From Methylococcus mesophilus (lineage in GTDB: Bacteria; Pseudomonadota; Gammaproteobacteria; Methylococcales; Methylococcaceae), in contig NZ_CP110921.1 of NCBI RefSeq assembly GCF_026247885.1, positions 2,661,001 through 2,725,000 of the forward strand: a stretch of DNA of 64,000 nt. The letters are read 5' to 3'. A program made the position numbers and the translations under genes. Numbering within the stretch: the stretch's first letter is position 1; every line of letters starts with the position of its first letter. Shown one piece after another: positions 9,133-22,967 of this stretch. A model generated the notes under the pieces. It was not told the origin of the DNA and made no database searches. It was given only the letters and a program-made list of their open reading frames with translations.

Positions 9133-11778
9133 CTACTTGACCTTCATGCCGGGCTGGGCGCCTTCATCCGGCGACAGGATGAAGATGTCGCCACCGCCCG
9201 GCCCCGCCGCCAGCACCATGCCTTCCGACAGGCCGAACTTCATCTTGCGCGGCGCCAGGTTGGCGACCATCACAGTCAACCGCCCGATCAGGGTCTCCGG
9301 CGCGTAGGCCGACTTGATACCGGCGAACACCGTGCGGGTCTCGCCGCCCAGGTCCAGCGTCAGCTTCAGCAGCTTGTCCGCGCCCTCGACATGCTCGGCA
9401 TTGGCGATGCGGGCGACGCGCAGGTCGACCTTGGCGAAGTCGTCGATGGAAATCGTCTCGCCTTCCGGGCTTTGTTCCCCTCTCCCTTTGGGAGAGGGGC
9501 CAGGGGTGAGGGCGCTTTCCGCTGACGTCAAAGCCAGCCACACGGCCTCGGCCACAGACTCCGTCTGGGTCAACACCTCGTTGTTCCAGAAGCGCAATAC
9601 CCGGATGCCATGCGCAGCCAAAGTCCTTGTCCGCTCCGTATCGTAGTGCACCTGCTCGGCATGCTGGCTTCCGTCGATCTCGATACAAAGCGCAGCTTCC
9701 GGACAAAAGAAGTCCAGAATGTAGCGGCGGTCCCCCAATGTCAGAGGATGCTGCCGCCGGAATTTTGCATTGGCGATGCGGCGATCTCGCAATAGATTCC
9801 ACATCAGGGCCTCGGCATCGGTCGGATTCTTTCTTAGTTCCCGCGCATGCGCCAACAGGTCTTCGGGCACCGTCAGCGCGCCGTGATGGCCCTCACCCCC
9901 GACCCCTCTCCCAGAGGGAGAGGGGGGAACCGCGGCGTGCTGCTGGTGTTCGGCATGGCGCACCTGGGAATGCGGCTCCGGCGTTACCGCCGAGGCTTGT
10001 AGGCTTTGGCGGTTGGCTTCGACCAGGGCATCGATTTGTTTGGGATCGATGCGGGTCATGAGGTGTTGGTAGGGCTGGATTTCCTCTAGTGGGAAATAAC
10101 TTAGATTACTCCAACTGAATTCCACAGTTGAACCGAGCAACTCTTTTTCGATACGAGCAGTTGTATGGGGCAATATCGGCTTCAGATATGCGCTCAGCAA
10201 GCAAAAGAAACGAATGCTGGCACTGCAAATCATATGTAAGCGGAGTTCTTGAGAAGAGTCTTTGGCTACTTCCCAAGGCTTGGTGTCATTAACGTACTGA
10301 TTTACCCGGTCTGCCAAACGCATGATTTCACGGATGGCTTTACCGTAATCTCTTTCTTCGTAAAGCGCTTCGATCGCTGCCGCCGCTTGCTCCAATTCCT
10401 GGCTAATCGACCACTCCTCTGGCGTAAATTCCTCCCCAGCCAACGGTAAAACCCGGCCTTCAAAGCGCTTGGTTAAAAACCCCGCCGTCCGGCTGGCGAT
10501 ATTGATGTACTTCCCCACCAAATCACTGTTCACCCGGGCGACGAAGTCTTCCAGACTGAGGTCGATGTCCTCCATCGTGCCGTTCAGCTTGCAGGCGTAG
10601 TAATAGCGCAGCCATTCGGGATTGAGACCCTGCTCGAGATAGCTCTGGGCGGTGATGAAAGTGCCGCGCGACTTGGACATTTTCTCGCCGTTCACGGTCA
10701 GGAAGCCGTGGGCGAAGATTCTGGTCGGGGTGCGGAAATCGGAATGTTCCAGCATGGCCGGCCAGAACAGGGCGTGGAAATAGAGGATGTCCTTGCCGAT
10801 GAAATGGTATAGCTCGGCCCCTGAATCCTTTTTCCAGTATTCCGCGAAATCGAGTTTCCCCTCACCCCGGCCCAGTGATTCCAGGCTGTCCTGCCTGGAA
10901 CCCTCCGGGTGGACTTCGTCCATCCAAATCCGCTCCCGACGGACTTGTCCCAAAGGGAGAGGGGGAGTCTTGTCGCACAGGTTCTGGAAACTCCCCATGT
11001 AGCCGATCGGCGCATCCAGCCAGACGTAGAAATACTTGCCCGGTGCGTCGGGGATCTCGAAGCCGAAATACGGCGCATCGCGGGAAATATCCCAGTCGGA
11101 AAGGCCGGCCTCGAACCATTCGTTGAGTTTATTGGCGGCCTCGGTCTGCAGGGTGCCGGAGCGGGTCCAGGCTTTCAGGAACTCGGCGCATTCGCCCAGC
11201 TTGAAGAAGTAATGTACCGACTCCTTGCGCACCGGCGCGGCGCCAGATACCGCGGAGTAGGGGTTGATCAGGTCGGTGGGCGAATAGGTGGTACCGCAGA
11301 CTTCGCAGGAGTCGCCGTACTGGTCCTTGGCGTGGCACTTGGGACATTCGCCCTTGATGAAACGGTCGGGCAGGAACATTTCCTTGACGGGGTCGAAGTA
11401 CTGCTCGATCGCCCGCGATTCGATCAGTCCGCGGTCCTTGAGCCTGCCGTAGATCTCGGCAGCATGAACTCGGGTCTCCTCGGAATGGGTCGAATAGTAG
11501 TTGTCGAACTCGATGTGGAAACCGGTGAAGTCGCGCAGATGCTCGCCGTGGACGCGGGCGATCAGTTCCTCCGGCGTGATCCCCTCCCGCTCGGCCCGCA
11601 GCATGATGGGCGTGCCGTGGGTGTCGTCAGCGCAGACGTAGCGGCAGTCGTGTCCGCGCATCTTCTGGAAGCGAACCCAGATGTCGGTCTGGATGTATTC
11701 GACCAGATGGCCCAGGTGGATCGGGCCGTTGGCGTAGGGAAGAGCGCTGGTGACGAGGATTTTTCGCGGGCTGGTCAT
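9133..11778 (-). CDS. metG: Methionyl-tRNA synthetase with two in-frame repeat-borne insertions, one carrying a DUF559 nuclease-like domain
   Basis: Charges tRNA-Met. The MetG parts are complete: HLGH (HIGH) near residue 22, the zinc-knuckle [22 protein letters not shown] near residue 366, the helical anticodon domain, and the C-terminal EMAP-II/Trbp111-like domain starting [15 protein letters not shown]. At 881 residues it is about 200 longer than E. coli MetG (677). The excess comes from two places. Residues about 272-307 interrupt the catalytic domain between NLCDKT and LDFAEYW. Residues about 618-768 hold a DUF559 (PF04480-type) domain between the anticodon and C-terminal domains. Both inserts have ends of the same palindromic repeat and keep the frame. 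The start ATG 11778 is chosen by homology to other MetG N-termini. An ATG at 11814 would add 12 residues, and neither has a good ribosome binding site. The anticodon region (about 10070-10450) is much poorer in GC than its surroundings. Confidence 0.95.
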   Translation of the reverse strand: MTSPRKILVTSALPYANGPIHLGHLVEYIQTDIWVRFQKMRGHDCRYVCADDTHGTPIMLRAEREGITPEELIARVHGEHLRDFTGFHIEFDNYYSTHSEETRVHAAEIYGRLKDRGLIESRAIEQYFDPVKEMFLPDRFIKGECPKCHAKDQYGDSCEVCGTTYSPTDLINPYSAVSGAAPVRKESVHYFFKLGECAEFLKAWTRSGTLQTEAANKLNEWFEAGLSDWDISRDAPYFGFEIPDAPGKYFYVWLDAPIGYMGSFQNLCDKTPPLPLGQVRRERIWMDEVHPEGSRQDSLESLGRGEGKLDFAEYWKKDSGAELYHFIGKDILYFHALFWPAMLEHSDFRTPTRIFAHGFLTVNGEKMSKSRGTFITAQSYLEQGLNPEWLRYYYACKLNGTMEDIDLSLEDFVARVNSDLVGKYINIASRTAGFLTKRFEGRVLPLAGEEFTPEEWSISQELEQAAAAIEALYEERDYGKAIREIMRLADRVNQYVNDTKPWEVAKDSSQELRLHMICSASIRFFCLLSAYLKPILPHTTARIEKELLGSTVEFSWSNLSYFPLEEIQPYQHLMTRIDPKQIDALVEANRQSLQASAVTPEPHSQVRHAEHQQHAAVPPSPSGRGVGGEGHHGALTVPEDLLAHARELRKNPTDAEALMWNLLRDRRIANAKFRRQHPLTLGDRRYILDFFCPEAALCIEIDGSQHAEQVHYDTERTRTLAAHGIRVLRFWNNEVLTQTESVAEAVWLALTSAESALTPGPSPKGRGEQSPEGETISIDDFAKVDLRVARIANAEHVEGADKLLKLTLDLGGETRTVFAGIKSAYAPETLIGRLTVMVANLAPRKMKFGLSEGMVLAAGPGGGDIFILSPDEGAQPGMKVK
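9477..9512. repeat. Palindromic GC-rich repeat, left end of the DUF559 module
   Basis: CCCCTCTCCC-TTT-GGGAGAGGGG (9477-9499) is a perfect 10-base stem with a 3-base loop, followed by CCAGGGGTGAGGG. It is the inverted counterpart of the copy at 9890-9927. Read in the metG frame it encodes [12 protein letters not shown]. Confidence 0.9.
9890..9927. repeat. Palindromic GC-rich repeat, right end of the DUF559 module
   Basis: CCCTCACCCCCGA followed by the perfect palindrome CCCCTCTCCC-AGA-GGGAGAGGGG. It is the reverse complement of the 9477-9512 copy apart from a few bases. In the metG frame it encodes [13 protein letters not shown]. Confidence 0.9.
10859..10966. repeat. Third copy of the repeat family, split by an internal segment, inserted in frame in the metG catalytic domain
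   Basis: The outer parts CCCTCACCCCGGCCC (10859-10873) and TCCCAAAGGGAGAGGGGG (about 10949-10965) match the ends of the other two copies. About 75 bases separate them where the others have two to six. That internal part has its own inverted repeat, TTCCAGG (10879-10885) with CCTGGAA (10894-10900). The total of 108 bases equals 36 codons, so the frame is kept. Other MetG proteins join CDK to the F(D/A)EYWKKDS segment by a loop of only a few residues. Confidence 0.75.
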
Positions 11779-11831
11779 GGAAACGAAGGCTGGCAAACGG
11801 ATCGAATGCGCCATTATCCCATAATCGACCG

Positions 11832-11861
11832 GGGCGGCTCCGGCGAGAGCTTAAGCCGCCC
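11832..11861 (-). terminator. Hairpin between glmS and metG, possible weak terminator
   Basis: GGGCGGCT (11832-11839) and AGCCGCCC (11854-11861) can pair with a 14-base loop, a few bases after the glmS stop. No T-tract follows on the minus strand, so it may only stabilise the 3' end or attenuate readthrough into metG. Confidence 0.35.
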
Positions 11862-11864
11862 GCC

Positions 11865-13697
11865 TCACTCCACCGTCACCGACTTGGCGAGATTGCGCGG
11901 CTGGTCGACGTCCGTGCCCTTGATCAGGGCGACGTGGTAGGCGAGGAGCTGCAGCGGCACGCTGTAGACGATCGGCGCGACGACTTCGTCGGTCTCCGCC
12001 ACCCTGAGGATCCTGACGCCGGGCACGTTTTCGATCGGCGCTTCGGCATCGGCGAACACGTAGAGTTCGCCGCCGCGCGCCTGGACTTCCTGCAGGTTCG
12101 ACTTGAGCTTTTCCAGCAGCTCGTTGTTGGGCGCGACGGCGACCACTGGCATCTCGTTGTCGATGAGCGCCAGCGGCCCGTGCTTGAGCTCGCCCGCCGG
12201 ATAGGCTTCCGCGTGGATGTAGGAGATTTCCTTGAGCTTGAGCGCACCTTCCATGGCGACCGGATACTGGGCGCCGCGGCCGAGATAGAGGGCGTGGTGC
12301 TTCTCGCCGAACAGCTCGGCCCAGGCCGCGATTTCGTCTTCGAGTTGCAGAACATGCCGGATCTGCGCAGGCAGGGTCTCCAGCTCGCGGACGATCTTCG
12401 CTTCCTGTTCGGCGGCCAAGGCATGGCGCCGGCCCAGCGCCAGCACCAGGAGCAGCAGGGCGGTCAGCTGGGTGGTGAAAGCCTTGGTCGAGGCCACCCC
12501 GATTTCCGGGCCGGCCCGCGTCATCAGGCAGGAGTCCGATTCTCGCACGATCGAGCTTTCCGGCACGTTGCAGATGGCCAGGGTATGCGCATAGCCGAGT
12601 TCCTTGGCGGCTTTCAGCGCCGCCAGCGTGTCGGCGGTCTCGCCGGACTGGGAAATGGTGACGAACAGGGTGCCGGGCTGCACGACCTGCCGGCGGTAGC
12701 GGAATTCGCTGGCAACCTCCACGCTGCAGGGCAGGCCGGCCAAGGCCTCGAACCAGTAACGCGCCACCTTGCCGGCGTGGTAGCTGGTGCCGCAGGCGAC
12801 GATCTGCACCGCCCGGACGTGCTCGAACGCGGCCTCGGCCCGCTCGCCGAATGCGGCAGACAGCACCTTGCCCTGATGGATGCGGCCGCTCAGGGTCTTT
12901 TCGACCGCGACCGGCTGCTCGTGGATTTCCTTCTGCATGTAATGGCGGTATTCACCGCGCTCCACCGAATCCGGCGCCAGCCGGGTCTCGTGGACCGGGC
13001 GCTCGACCCTGCCGCCATCCTTGCCGTAAACCCGGACCGACTCGGTGGTCAGTTCGGCGAGGTCGCCCTCTTCCAGGAAGACGAAGCGCTGCGTTTCGCC
13101 GACCAGGGCGAAAACGTCGGAAGCGATGAAGTTTTCGCTTTCGCCCAAGCCGACCACCAAGGGACTGCCCTTGCGGGCGGCTATCAGCCGGCCCGGATCG
13201 CAAGTGCTGACAACGCCAATGGCATAAGCGCCTTCCAGGACGCCGACGGTGGCGCGCACTGCCTCCAACAGCGGGAACCCCTGTTCCAGGAAGTCGTGGA
13301 TCTGGTTGACGACGACTTCGGTGTCGGTCTCCGACAGGAACTCGTACCCCTTCTGCTGGAGCTGCCGCCGCAGCGCCTCGTGGTTCTCGATAATGCCGTT
13401 GTGGACCACGGCGACCCGCTCGCGGCAGACATGCGGATGGGCGTTGCGTTCGGACGGCACGCCGTGGGTGGCCCAGCGGGTATGAGCGATGCCGGTTTCG
13501 CCTTCGACCAGGGCGGATTCGAGTGCGGACTCCAGCTCCCGCAGCTTGCCGGGGCGGCGCACCCGCTCCAGCGAACCGTCCCCGGCAATCACGGCGATGC
13601 CGGCGGAATCGTAGCCGCGGTATTCCAGTCGCCGCAGGCCTTCCAGCAGGACTGGGGTGACATTGCGGTGCGCCACCGCGCCGACTATTCCGCACAT
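11865..13697 (-). CDS. glmS: Glutamine-fructose-6-phosphate aminotransferase (isomerizing)
   Basis: Makes glucosamine 6-phosphate, the first step to UDP-GlcNAc. It is 610 residues, the usual length. The class II amidotransferase half begins MCGIVGAV, so Cys2 becomes the N-terminal nucleophile. Two SIS sugar-isomerase domains follow, with [16 protein letters not shown] near residue 350 and [11 protein letters not shown] near 490. The C-terminal [13 protein letters not shown] is the conserved end. The start overlaps the glmU stop by 13 bases, as expected for a coupled glmUS operon behind the ATP synthase genes, the same order as in E. coli. Confidence 0.96.
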   Translation of the reverse strand: MCGIVGAVAHRNVTPVLLEGLRRLEYRGYDSAGIAVIAGDGSLERVRRPGKLRELESALESALVEGETGIAHTRWATHGVPSERNAHPHVCRERVAVVHNGIIENHEALRRQLQQKGYEFLSETDTEVVVNQIHDFLEQGFPLLEAVRATVGVLEGAYAIGVVSTCDPGRLIAARKGSPLVVGLGESENFIASDVFALVGETQRFVFLEEGDLAELTTESVRVYGKDGGRVERPVHETRLAPDSVERGEYRHYMQKEIHEQPVAVEKTLSGRIHQGKVLSAAFGERAEAAFEHVRAVQIVACGTSYHAGKVARYWFEALAGLPCSVEVASEFRYRRQVVQPGTLFVTISQSGETADTLAALKAAKELGYAHTLAICNVPESSIVRESDSCLMTRAGPEIGVASTKAFTTQLTALLLLVLALGRRHALAAEQEAKIVRELETLPAQIRHVLQLEDEIAAWAELFGEKHHALYLGRGAQYPVAMEGALKLKEISYIHAEAYPAGELKHGPLALIDNEMPVVAVAPNNELLEKLKSNLQEVQARGGELYVFADAEAPIENVPGVRILRVAETDEVVAPIVYSVPLQLLAYHVALIKGTDVDQPRNLAKSVTVE

Positions 13698-15070
13698 GGT
13701 TCTTTCCTCGACTTTCCGGGACGCTTCCAGTCGTCGACACTGAATTGCTTGACCCGGCTCAGCGTGAGCCGGCCCTCCGGGGTATCTTTGGTAATGGTCG
13801 ACCCGGCACCAATGGTGGCGTTGCGACCGACCCGCACCGGCGCAACGAGCTGGGTGTCGGAGCCGATGAATGCGCCGTCCTCGATGACGGTCCGGTGCTT
13901 GTTGACGCCATCATAGTTGCAGGTGATCGTGCCGGCCCCGACGTTGACCCCGCTGCCGATGCTGGCATCACCGATGTAGCTCAGGTGGTTGACCTTGGAG
14001 CCTGCGGCGATGTCCGATTTCTTCACTTCCACGAAATTGCCGATATGGACTTCTTCGGCGAGTACGGATTCCGGCCTCAGCCTGGCAAAGGGGCCGACCC
14101 TCGAGCCCGCGCCGACGACGGCACCCTCGATGACGCTATGGGCGAGGACTTCCACCTCCGGGCCGATCACGGCGTCCTTCAGATAAACGTTGGGACCGAG
14201 GCGTACCTTGTCGCCCAGGCGGATCCTGCCTTCGAGAATCACATTGACGTCGATTTCCACGTCGCGGCCCAGTTCGACGATCTCGCCTCTCAGGTCGAAG
14301 CGCGCCGGATCGCGCAGGGTCACGCCTTGCTCCATGAGCGCACTCGCCTGGCGGCTTTGGTAAATACGCTCCAGCTCGGCCAGTTGCCGGCGGTCGTTCA
14401 CGCCGAGGACCTCGTCCGGACTGGCGGGATGCGTGGCATCGACGAAATATCCCTCTGTCACCGCCATGCCGATGATGTCGGTGAGGTAGTACTCGCCCTG
14501 GGCGTTGTCGTTGCGCAAGGCCTTCAGCCAACGCTTCAGCGGAGCCCCTTCGACCGCCAGGATGCCGGTATTGACCTCGCGGACGGCACGCTCTTCCGGC
14601 GTGGCGTCTTTCTCCTCGACGATGCGGAGCACCTTGCCGGCGCCGTCGCGAATGATCCGGCCGTAGCCGGTCGGGTTGTCCAGCTCGACCGTGAGTAGCC
14701 CTAAGCTCGATTCGCCGGCATGGTGCAGCAGGGTCCCGACCGTCTCCCTTTTCAACAGCGGGACATCACCGTAAAGAATGAGAACTTTCGAATCGTCGCC
14801 GATCCGGTCCACGGCCTGCATCACGGCGTGCCCGGTCCCCTTGCGGTCCTTCTGCTCGATCCATGTCGCCGGCAGATGGCCCAAGGTGGACAGCGCCTGC
14901 TCGCCGCCGTGACCATAGACAATCACCGTCTCGCGGACTTCGAGCGCCGCGGCGAGCCGGTATACATGCTCGAGCAGGCAAAGGCCGCCGATCCGGTGCA
15001 GAACCTTCGGCAAATCGGAACGCATGCGTGTGCCCTGGCCTGCCGCCAGAATCAGAGCGATGACTTCCAC
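13685..15070 (-). CDS. glmU: Bifunctional GlcNAc-1-P uridyltransferase / GlcN-1-P acetyltransferase
   Basis: Performs the last two steps of UDP-GlcNAc synthesis. The N-terminal pyrophosphorylase domain has [18 protein letters not shown]. From about residue 250 a left-handed beta-helix of hexapeptide repeats forms the acetyltransferase, with [12 protein letters not shown] near 360. The start is a GTG at 15070 with AAGGAG six bases upstream, which gives [10 protein letters not shown] directly after the initiator. The resulting length of 461 matches the family. It is preceded by the terminator behind atpC and overlaps glmS. Confidence 0.95.
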   Translation of the reverse strand: MEVIALILAAGQGTRMRSDLPKVLHRIGGLCLLEHVYRLAAALEVRETVIVYGHGGEQALSTLGHLPATWIEQKDRKGTGHAVMQAVDRIGDDSKVLILYGDVPLLKRETVGTLLHHAGESSLGLLTVELDNPTGYGRIIRDGAGKVLRIVEEKDATPEERAVREVNTGILAVEGAPLKRWLKALRNDNAQGEYYLTDIIGMAVTEGYFVDATHPASPDEVLGVNDRRQLAELERIYQSRQASALMEQGVTLRDPARFDLRGEIVELGRDVEIDVNVILEGRIRLGDKVRLGPNVYLKDAVIGPEVEVLAHSVIEGAVVGAGSRVGPFARLRPESVLAEEVHIGNFVEVKKSDIAAGSKVNHLSYIGDASIGSGVNVGAGTITCNYDGVNKHRTVIEDGAFIGSDTQLVAPVRVGRNATIGAGSTITKDTPEGRLTLSRVKQFSVDDWKRPGKSRKEPCAE

Positions 15071-15119
15071 TCCAGTCTCCTTCACGACGATCAACGAAAA
15101 AGCGGGTATTTTCGCCAAC

Positions 15120-15163
15120 AAAAAAACCCGGTAAAGGTGAAGCATAGCATCACCTTTACCGGG
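15120..15163 (-). terminator. Rho-independent terminator downstream of atpC
   Basis: A perfect 14-base stem, CCCGGTAAAGGTGA (15127-15140) with TCACCTTTACCGGG (15150-15163), has a 9-base loop. On the minus strand it is followed by seven T (15126-15120). It lies just after the atpC stop and separates the ATP synthase operon from glmU. Confidence 0.9.
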
Positions 15164-15186
15164 CCTTTGACCGCGGGATCGAACGA

Positions 15187-15609
15187 TTACGCCCGGCCCT
15201 TCCGGTAATTCTCCAGCGTCCGCAACTGCGCCACCGCCTCCGCCAGCTGCGCCTGGGCCTTGGCGTATTCCAGCCGGCCGGAGCGGTCCGACAGCGCCTC
15301 CTCGGCGGCCCGCTTGGCTTCCTGCGCCGCGGCTTCGTCGATGTCTTTCGCGCGCACCGCGGTTTCCGACAGGATGGTCACCAGGTACGGCTGAACCTCC
15401 AGCATTCCGCCGGACACGTAAAACGACAACGGCTCCTGGCCTTCGCTCTTGACCCGGACCTCGCCGGGCTTAAGCGGGGACAGGAAAGGCGCGTGCCGCG
15501 CGGCGATACCGACCTCGCCTTCCTGGCCGGGCGCCACCACCAGCTCGGCTTGTCCCGAGAAGATCTCGCCTTCTGCGCTCACGATGTCCACATGCATCGT
15601 CATGGCCAT
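15187..15609 (-). CDS. atpC: F1Fo ATP synthase subunit epsilon
   Basis: Rotor-stalk subunit of F1 that also inhibits ATP hydrolysis. About 140 residues, with the N-terminal beta-sandwich ([15 protein letters not shown]) and a C-terminal helical hairpin rich in Ala/Glu. An AGGAGGT sits upstream. It is 8 bases from the ATG at 15609 but only 2 from the ATG at 15615, so 15609 is preferred. Last gene of the atp operon, followed by a strong terminator. Confidence 0.93.
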   Translation of the reverse strand: MAMTMHVDIVSAEGEIFSGQAELVVAPGQEGEVGIAARHAPFLSPLKPGEVRVKSEGQEPLSFYVSGGMLEVQPYLVTILSETAVRAKDIDEAAAQEAKRAAEEALSDRSGRLEYAKAQAQLAEAVAQLRTLENYRKGRA

Positions 15610-15634
15610 CTTCATTACCTCCTATGGCTGCCGA

Positions 15635-17044
<1,410 letters not shown>

Positions 17045-17052
17045 TTATTCCG

Positions 17053-17916
17053 CTAGACCGCAGCCGCGCCGCCGACGATTTCGGCGATTTCCTGCGTGAT
17101 GGCCGCCTGCCGCGCCTTGTTGTAGATCAGCTGCAACTCCTTGATGAGTTTGCCGGCGTTGTCGGAGGCGCTCTTCATGGCGACCATGCGGGCGGCCTGC
17201 TCGCAAGCGTTGTTCTCGACCAGACCCTGGAACACCAGCGACTCGATATAGCGCGTGATCAGCGCATCCAGCACGGTCTTGGCGTCGGGCTCGTAAAGGT
17301 AATCCCAATGGCCCTTGAGCTCATCGGAGATCTCTTCCGCCTTGATCGGCGCCAGGCATTCCAGCTTCGGCTTCTGCGTCATGGTGTTGACGAACTCGTT
17401 GTGAGCCACGTAAAGCTCATCGATCTCGCCTTCGCCATACGCGTCCAGCATGACCTTCAGGACGCCGATGATGCCTTCCAGGTGCGGCGTATCGCCCAGC
17501 CGGACGACCTGCCCGGCGATGTCCGCTCCCACGCTGCCGAAGAACGACGCGCCCTTCTGGCCGATCACGCCCAGGCGTACTTCGACGCCCGCTTCGCCCC
17601 ATGCCTTCATCCGCCGCAGCATCAGCCGGAACAGATTGGAGTTCAGGCCGCCGCACAGACCGCGGTCCGAAGACACCAGGACCACGCCCACGCGTTTGAC
17701 GGGGCGTTCGATCATGAACGGATTCCGGTACTCCGGATTGGCTTGCGCGAGGTGCTTGATGATCCGGGCAATCTTGCGCGCATACGGGCGGGTCGCCTGC
17801 AGCCGGTCCTGGGTGCGGCGCATCTTGCTCGCCGCAACCATTTCCATGGCGCGCGTGATCTTCTGGGTATTGCGAACGCTCGCGATCTTTAAACGGATTT
17901 CTTTGCCGACGGCCAT
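17053..17916 (-). CDS. atpG: F1Fo ATP synthase subunit gamma
   Basis: Central rotating shaft of F1. 287 residues, with the conserved N-terminal helix [22 protein letters not shown] and the C-terminal helix ending [12 protein letters not shown]. The segment [11 protein letters not shown] near residue 80 is a family hallmark. It follows atpA by ten bases. Confidence 0.96.
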   Translation of the reverse strand: MAVGKEIRLKIASVRNTQKITRAMEMVAASKMRRTQDRLQATRPYARKIARIIKHLAQANPEYRNPFMIERPVKRVGVVLVSSDRGLCGGLNSNLFRLMLRRMKAWGEAGVEVRLGVIGQKGASFFGSVGADIAGQVVRLGDTPHLEGIIGVLKVMLDAYGEGEIDELYVAHNEFVNTMTQKPKLECLAPIKAEEISDELKGHWDYLYEPDAKTVLDALITRYIESLVFQGLVENNACEQAARMVAMKSASDNAGKLIKELQLIYNKARQAAITQEIAEIVGGAAAV

Positions 17917-17926
17917 GGTTGCACCT

Positions 17927-19468
<1,542 letters not shown>

Positions 19469-19482
19469 GATACTGTCTCATT

Positions 19483-20019
19483 CTAATTGGAGAGTCGTTT
19501 CGCCAATCGCTGGAGCTGGCCACGTATGGAAGCATCGACGACCCGGCCGCTCGCGCGCAGAATCACGCCGGCGATCAGGGATTCATCCACGGTGACGTGA
19601 AGGCGCCCCTTACGCGACATCCACTTTTCCACCAACGCATTGAGATTCGTTTCTTCGCTCTCTTCGAGCGGGTAAGCGGTAATGACGTCGACGTCAACGT
19701 ACCCTTCTTCTTCCGCCCGGAATTCGGCGAACATGTCGGCGATCGTCCCGACCAGTCCCAGACGGCCGTTGTTCGCCAGAAGACGAACGAAATTCTCGCC
19801 GTCGGAGGTGACATGACCTTTGCAGAGGTCCAGGAAGTTGGCGACGAACTTGTCTTTTCCGGCCTTCGGATCGCTGGCGGCCCGGTCGATGAGAGGATCG
19901 GCCATGACCTGCTTCAGGAATTCGAGCATGTCGGCCCATTCCTGCATCTTGCCGGCCTCCTTGGCCGACTTGAATACGGCGACGGCATAGGGCCGGGCCA
20001 GGGTGGTCAGTTCGCTCAT
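19483..20019 (-). CDS. atpH: F1Fo ATP synthase subunit delta
   Basis: Connects the peripheral stalk to F1. 178 residues, with the N-terminal helical domain starting LTTLARPYAVAVFKSAKE and a C-terminal region with the family pattern VTVDESLIAGVILRASGRVVDASIRGQL. It starts six bases after the atpF stop. Confidence 0.95.
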   Translation of the reverse strand: MSELTTLARPYAVAVFKSAKEAGKMQEWADMLEFLKQVMADPLIDRAASDPKAGKDKFVANFLDLCKGHVTSDGENFVRLLANNGRLGLVGTIADMFAEFRAEEEGYVDVDVITAYPLEESEETNLNALVEKWMSRKGRLHVTVDESLIAGVILRASGRVVDASIRGQLQRLAKRLSN

Positions 20020-20025
20020 CGATGT

Positions 20026-20499
20026 CTAGCCCAACTGCTTGCCGAGGCCGGAAAGGATTTCCTTGTGCTTTTTCTGGTCGACCTCGCGCTGCAGGATTTT
20101 CTCCGCAGCACTGATCGCCAGCACGGAAACCTGCTTGCGGAGATCTTCCTTGGCATTTTCCAGCTCGCGGTCGATCTCCGACCTGGCATTCGCGAGGATG
20201 CGTTCGCCCTCGAGCTTGGCGGACTCCTTCGATTCGTCCACCAGCGCGTTGGCGCGTTTTTGAGCCAGGTTCACGATTTCCGCGGCTTGGTCTTTGGCAT
20301 CCTTCAAGGCGCTGGTCGCGCGCTTTTCGGCAAGCTCCATCTCGTGCTTGCCTTTTTCGGCCGCAGCCAGACCTTCGGCGATTTTTTTCTTGCGCTCTTC
20401 CAGAGCTTGCAACAGGGGCGGCCAGACGTACTTCATGGTGAACCACACCAGAAGCGCGAATGTGACCATTTGCCCGAATAGCGTGGCATTGATGTTCAC
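20026..20499 (-). CDS. atpF: F1Fo ATP synthase subunit b
   Basis: Peripheral-stalk subunit of Fo. 157 residues, with one N-terminal membrane helix (about residues 8-26, FGQMVTFALLVWFTMKYVW) followed by a long charged, alanine-rich coiled coil. It follows atpE and precedes atpH in the usual order. Confidence 0.95.
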   Translation of the reverse strand: MNINATLFGQMVTFALLVWFTMKYVWPPLLQALEERKKKIAEGLAAAEKGKHEMELAEKRATSALKDAKDQAAEIVNLAQKRANALVDESKESAKLEGERILANARSEIDRELENAKEDLRKQVSVLAISAAEKILQREVDQKKHKEILSGLGKQLG

Positions 20500-20561
20500 G
20501 GCGCTGTCCTCACTTGCTTGAGTGCTTTCGCTAAGGTTTCAACCGTATGCGAATGGTCAGC

Positions 20562-21664
<1,103 letters not shown>

Positions 21665-22042
21665 TCAAATTCGTTGCAGCAGGGCGATCCAATACACCCC
21701 GAGTGCCACTATAAATCCGGAGAAAAGCGGCAAAAATTCTAGTTCGCGGAATTGAAATGCCAGGAAGAACAGGGTGCCGGTCAAGACGAGCTTCAAGGAT
21801 TCGCCGACATAGAAGGCGCGCACGATGTCGCGCGCACTACGGGCCGGGTCGAAGAAGCCGAAACGGAGCGCAAAGACCACATTCGGTAAGAACGCGATCA
21901 GCCCCCCTGCAGACGCCGATATTGCTGTTTTCCATCCGCCTGCAATGTAGGCAATCGCTCCGCAGACAACCATCACGATGAGTTGCCAGCGGATGATCCG
22001 TCGTACCCCCCCGTACAAACGCGCGCCCAACACTTCAGGCAT
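21665..22042 (-). CDS. atpI: ATP synthase subunit I (assembly/accessory protein)
   Basis: A 125-residue protein with four hydrophobic segments, in the standard first position of the operon. AtpI helps c-ring assembly or Mg2+ supply, and the family is poorly conserved in sequence. Identification relies on size, topology (segments near residues 18-35, 38-58, 80-97 and 102-118) and position upstream of atpB. Only 55 bases separate it from the parB stop, so either a promoter lies in that gap or the operon is read through from parAB. Confidence 0.85.
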   Translation of the reverse strand: MPEVLGARLYGGVRRIIRWQLIVMVVCGAIAYIAGGWKTAISASAGGLIAFLPNVVFALRFGFFDPARSARDIVRAFYVGESLKLVLTGTLFFLAFQFRELEFLPLFSGFIVALGVYWIALLQRI

Positions 22043-22097
22043 CCCCGCATAAACGCCGCGGCATCATAGCAGCGGGTTTCTCAAAGATCAAACCGGT

Positions 22098-22946
22098 TCA
22101 GCCCCCGAATCGCGCCAGCAGACCTTCGAGCTGCTCCAGGCTGGCATAGGAAATGACGAGCTTGCCCGCCCCCTTCCCACCGTGCTGAATCCTTACGCCT
22201 GCGCCCAAATGCTCGGCCATGCGCCGTTCCAGTCCGGCAATGTCGGGATCGACCGCGGCGGCGGCTTTCGGGCCTGACTCGGCGGCTTTCAACAGACTAT
22301 TCACCAGTGACTCCGCTTCCCGCACGCTGAGGCGCTTGTCGGCGATACGCCGGGCGATTTCGCCCTGCTGGCCGGCGGGCAGCGTGAGCAAAGCTCTTGC
22401 GTGGCCCATATCGATTTCGCCGGCGCGCAGCAGCGCTTTCACGTCTGCATGCAAGTCATTGAGCCGGTTGAGATTGGTAATGGTGGCGCGGGACTTGCCC
22501 AGGGCATCGGCCACCTGCTGGTGCGTCAGCCGATGCTCTTCCAGCAGGCGCTGAATCGCCTCGGCTTCCTCCATCGGGTTCAGGTCTTCGCGCTGGATGT
22601 TTTCGATGAGTGCGATCGCCAGGGCGGCCTGGTCCGGCACTTCGCGCACCACCACCGGCACCTCGCGGATGCCGGCGATCTGCGCTGCGCGCCAGCGCCG
22701 TTCGCCGGCAACGATCTGGTAGCGCCCCTGTTCAGCGGACCGCACCACGATCGGCTGGACGATGCCCTGGGCGCTGATGGAGTCGGCGAGTTCGCGCAGC
22801 TTGGCCGAATCGAAATCCTTGCGAGGCTGGAACGGGCTCGGTTCCAGGTGTTCGATGGGGAGTTTCCGCAGGGATTCCTGCTTCGGATCCAGCTTGGCTT
22901 CTCCCAGCAGGGCTTCCAGTCCTCTGCCCAAGGCGGGTCTTTTCAT
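22098..22946 (-). CDS. parB: Chromosome partitioning protein ParB
   Basis: parS-binding CTPase of the chromosome segregation system. 282 residues. The short N-terminal segment RPALGRGLEALLGE binds ParA. The ParB/Srx domain has the CTP-binding GERRWRAAQ near residue 80. A helix-turn-helix follows (LTHQQVADALGKSRATITN, about 138-156), then a C-terminal dimerisation domain. It follows parA by 21 bases. Confidence 0.95.
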   Translation of the reverse strand: MKRPALGRGLEALLGEAKLDPKQESLRKLPIEHLEPSPFQPRKDFDSAKLRELADSISAQGIVQPIVVRSAEQGRYQIVAGERRWRAAQIAGIREVPVVVREVPDQAALAIALIENIQREDLNPMEEAEAIQRLLEEHRLTHQQVADALGKSRATITNLNRLNDLHADVKALLRAGEIDMGHARALLTLPAGQQGEIARRIADKRLSVREAESLVNSLLKAAESGPKAAAAVDPDIAGLERRMAEHLGAGVRIQHGGKGAGKLVISYASLEQLEGLLARFGG

Positions 22947-22967
22947 GCTCGTCGATTCACTCGTTTT

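Larger units (their letters stand above)
9477..9927 (-). mobile_element. DUF559 endonuclease-like module inserted in metG, bounded by inverted palindromic repeats
   Basis: About 451 bases inside metG encode a DUF559 domain (about residues 645-745 of the fusion) that belongs to no known MetG. The core is [16 protein letters not shown], then [19 protein letters not shown], then [10 protein letters not shown], then [12 protein letters not shown]. The acidic residues expected for a PD-(D/E)XK/Vsr-like nuclease are present (D689, E700, D702). Inverted copies of one GC-rich palindromic repeat flank it (9477-9512 and 9890-9927). Free-standing DUF559 genes in proteobacteria are often bordered by such repeats. 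No stop codon or frameshift is present, so the module is translated as part of MetG unless it is removed. Confidence 0.8.

Noticed and set aside
11934-13916. Long plus-strand open frame opposite glmS
   Set aside because: It is a mirror of glmS codon structure in GC-rich DNA, with no protein family features, and it lies opposite an essential gene.
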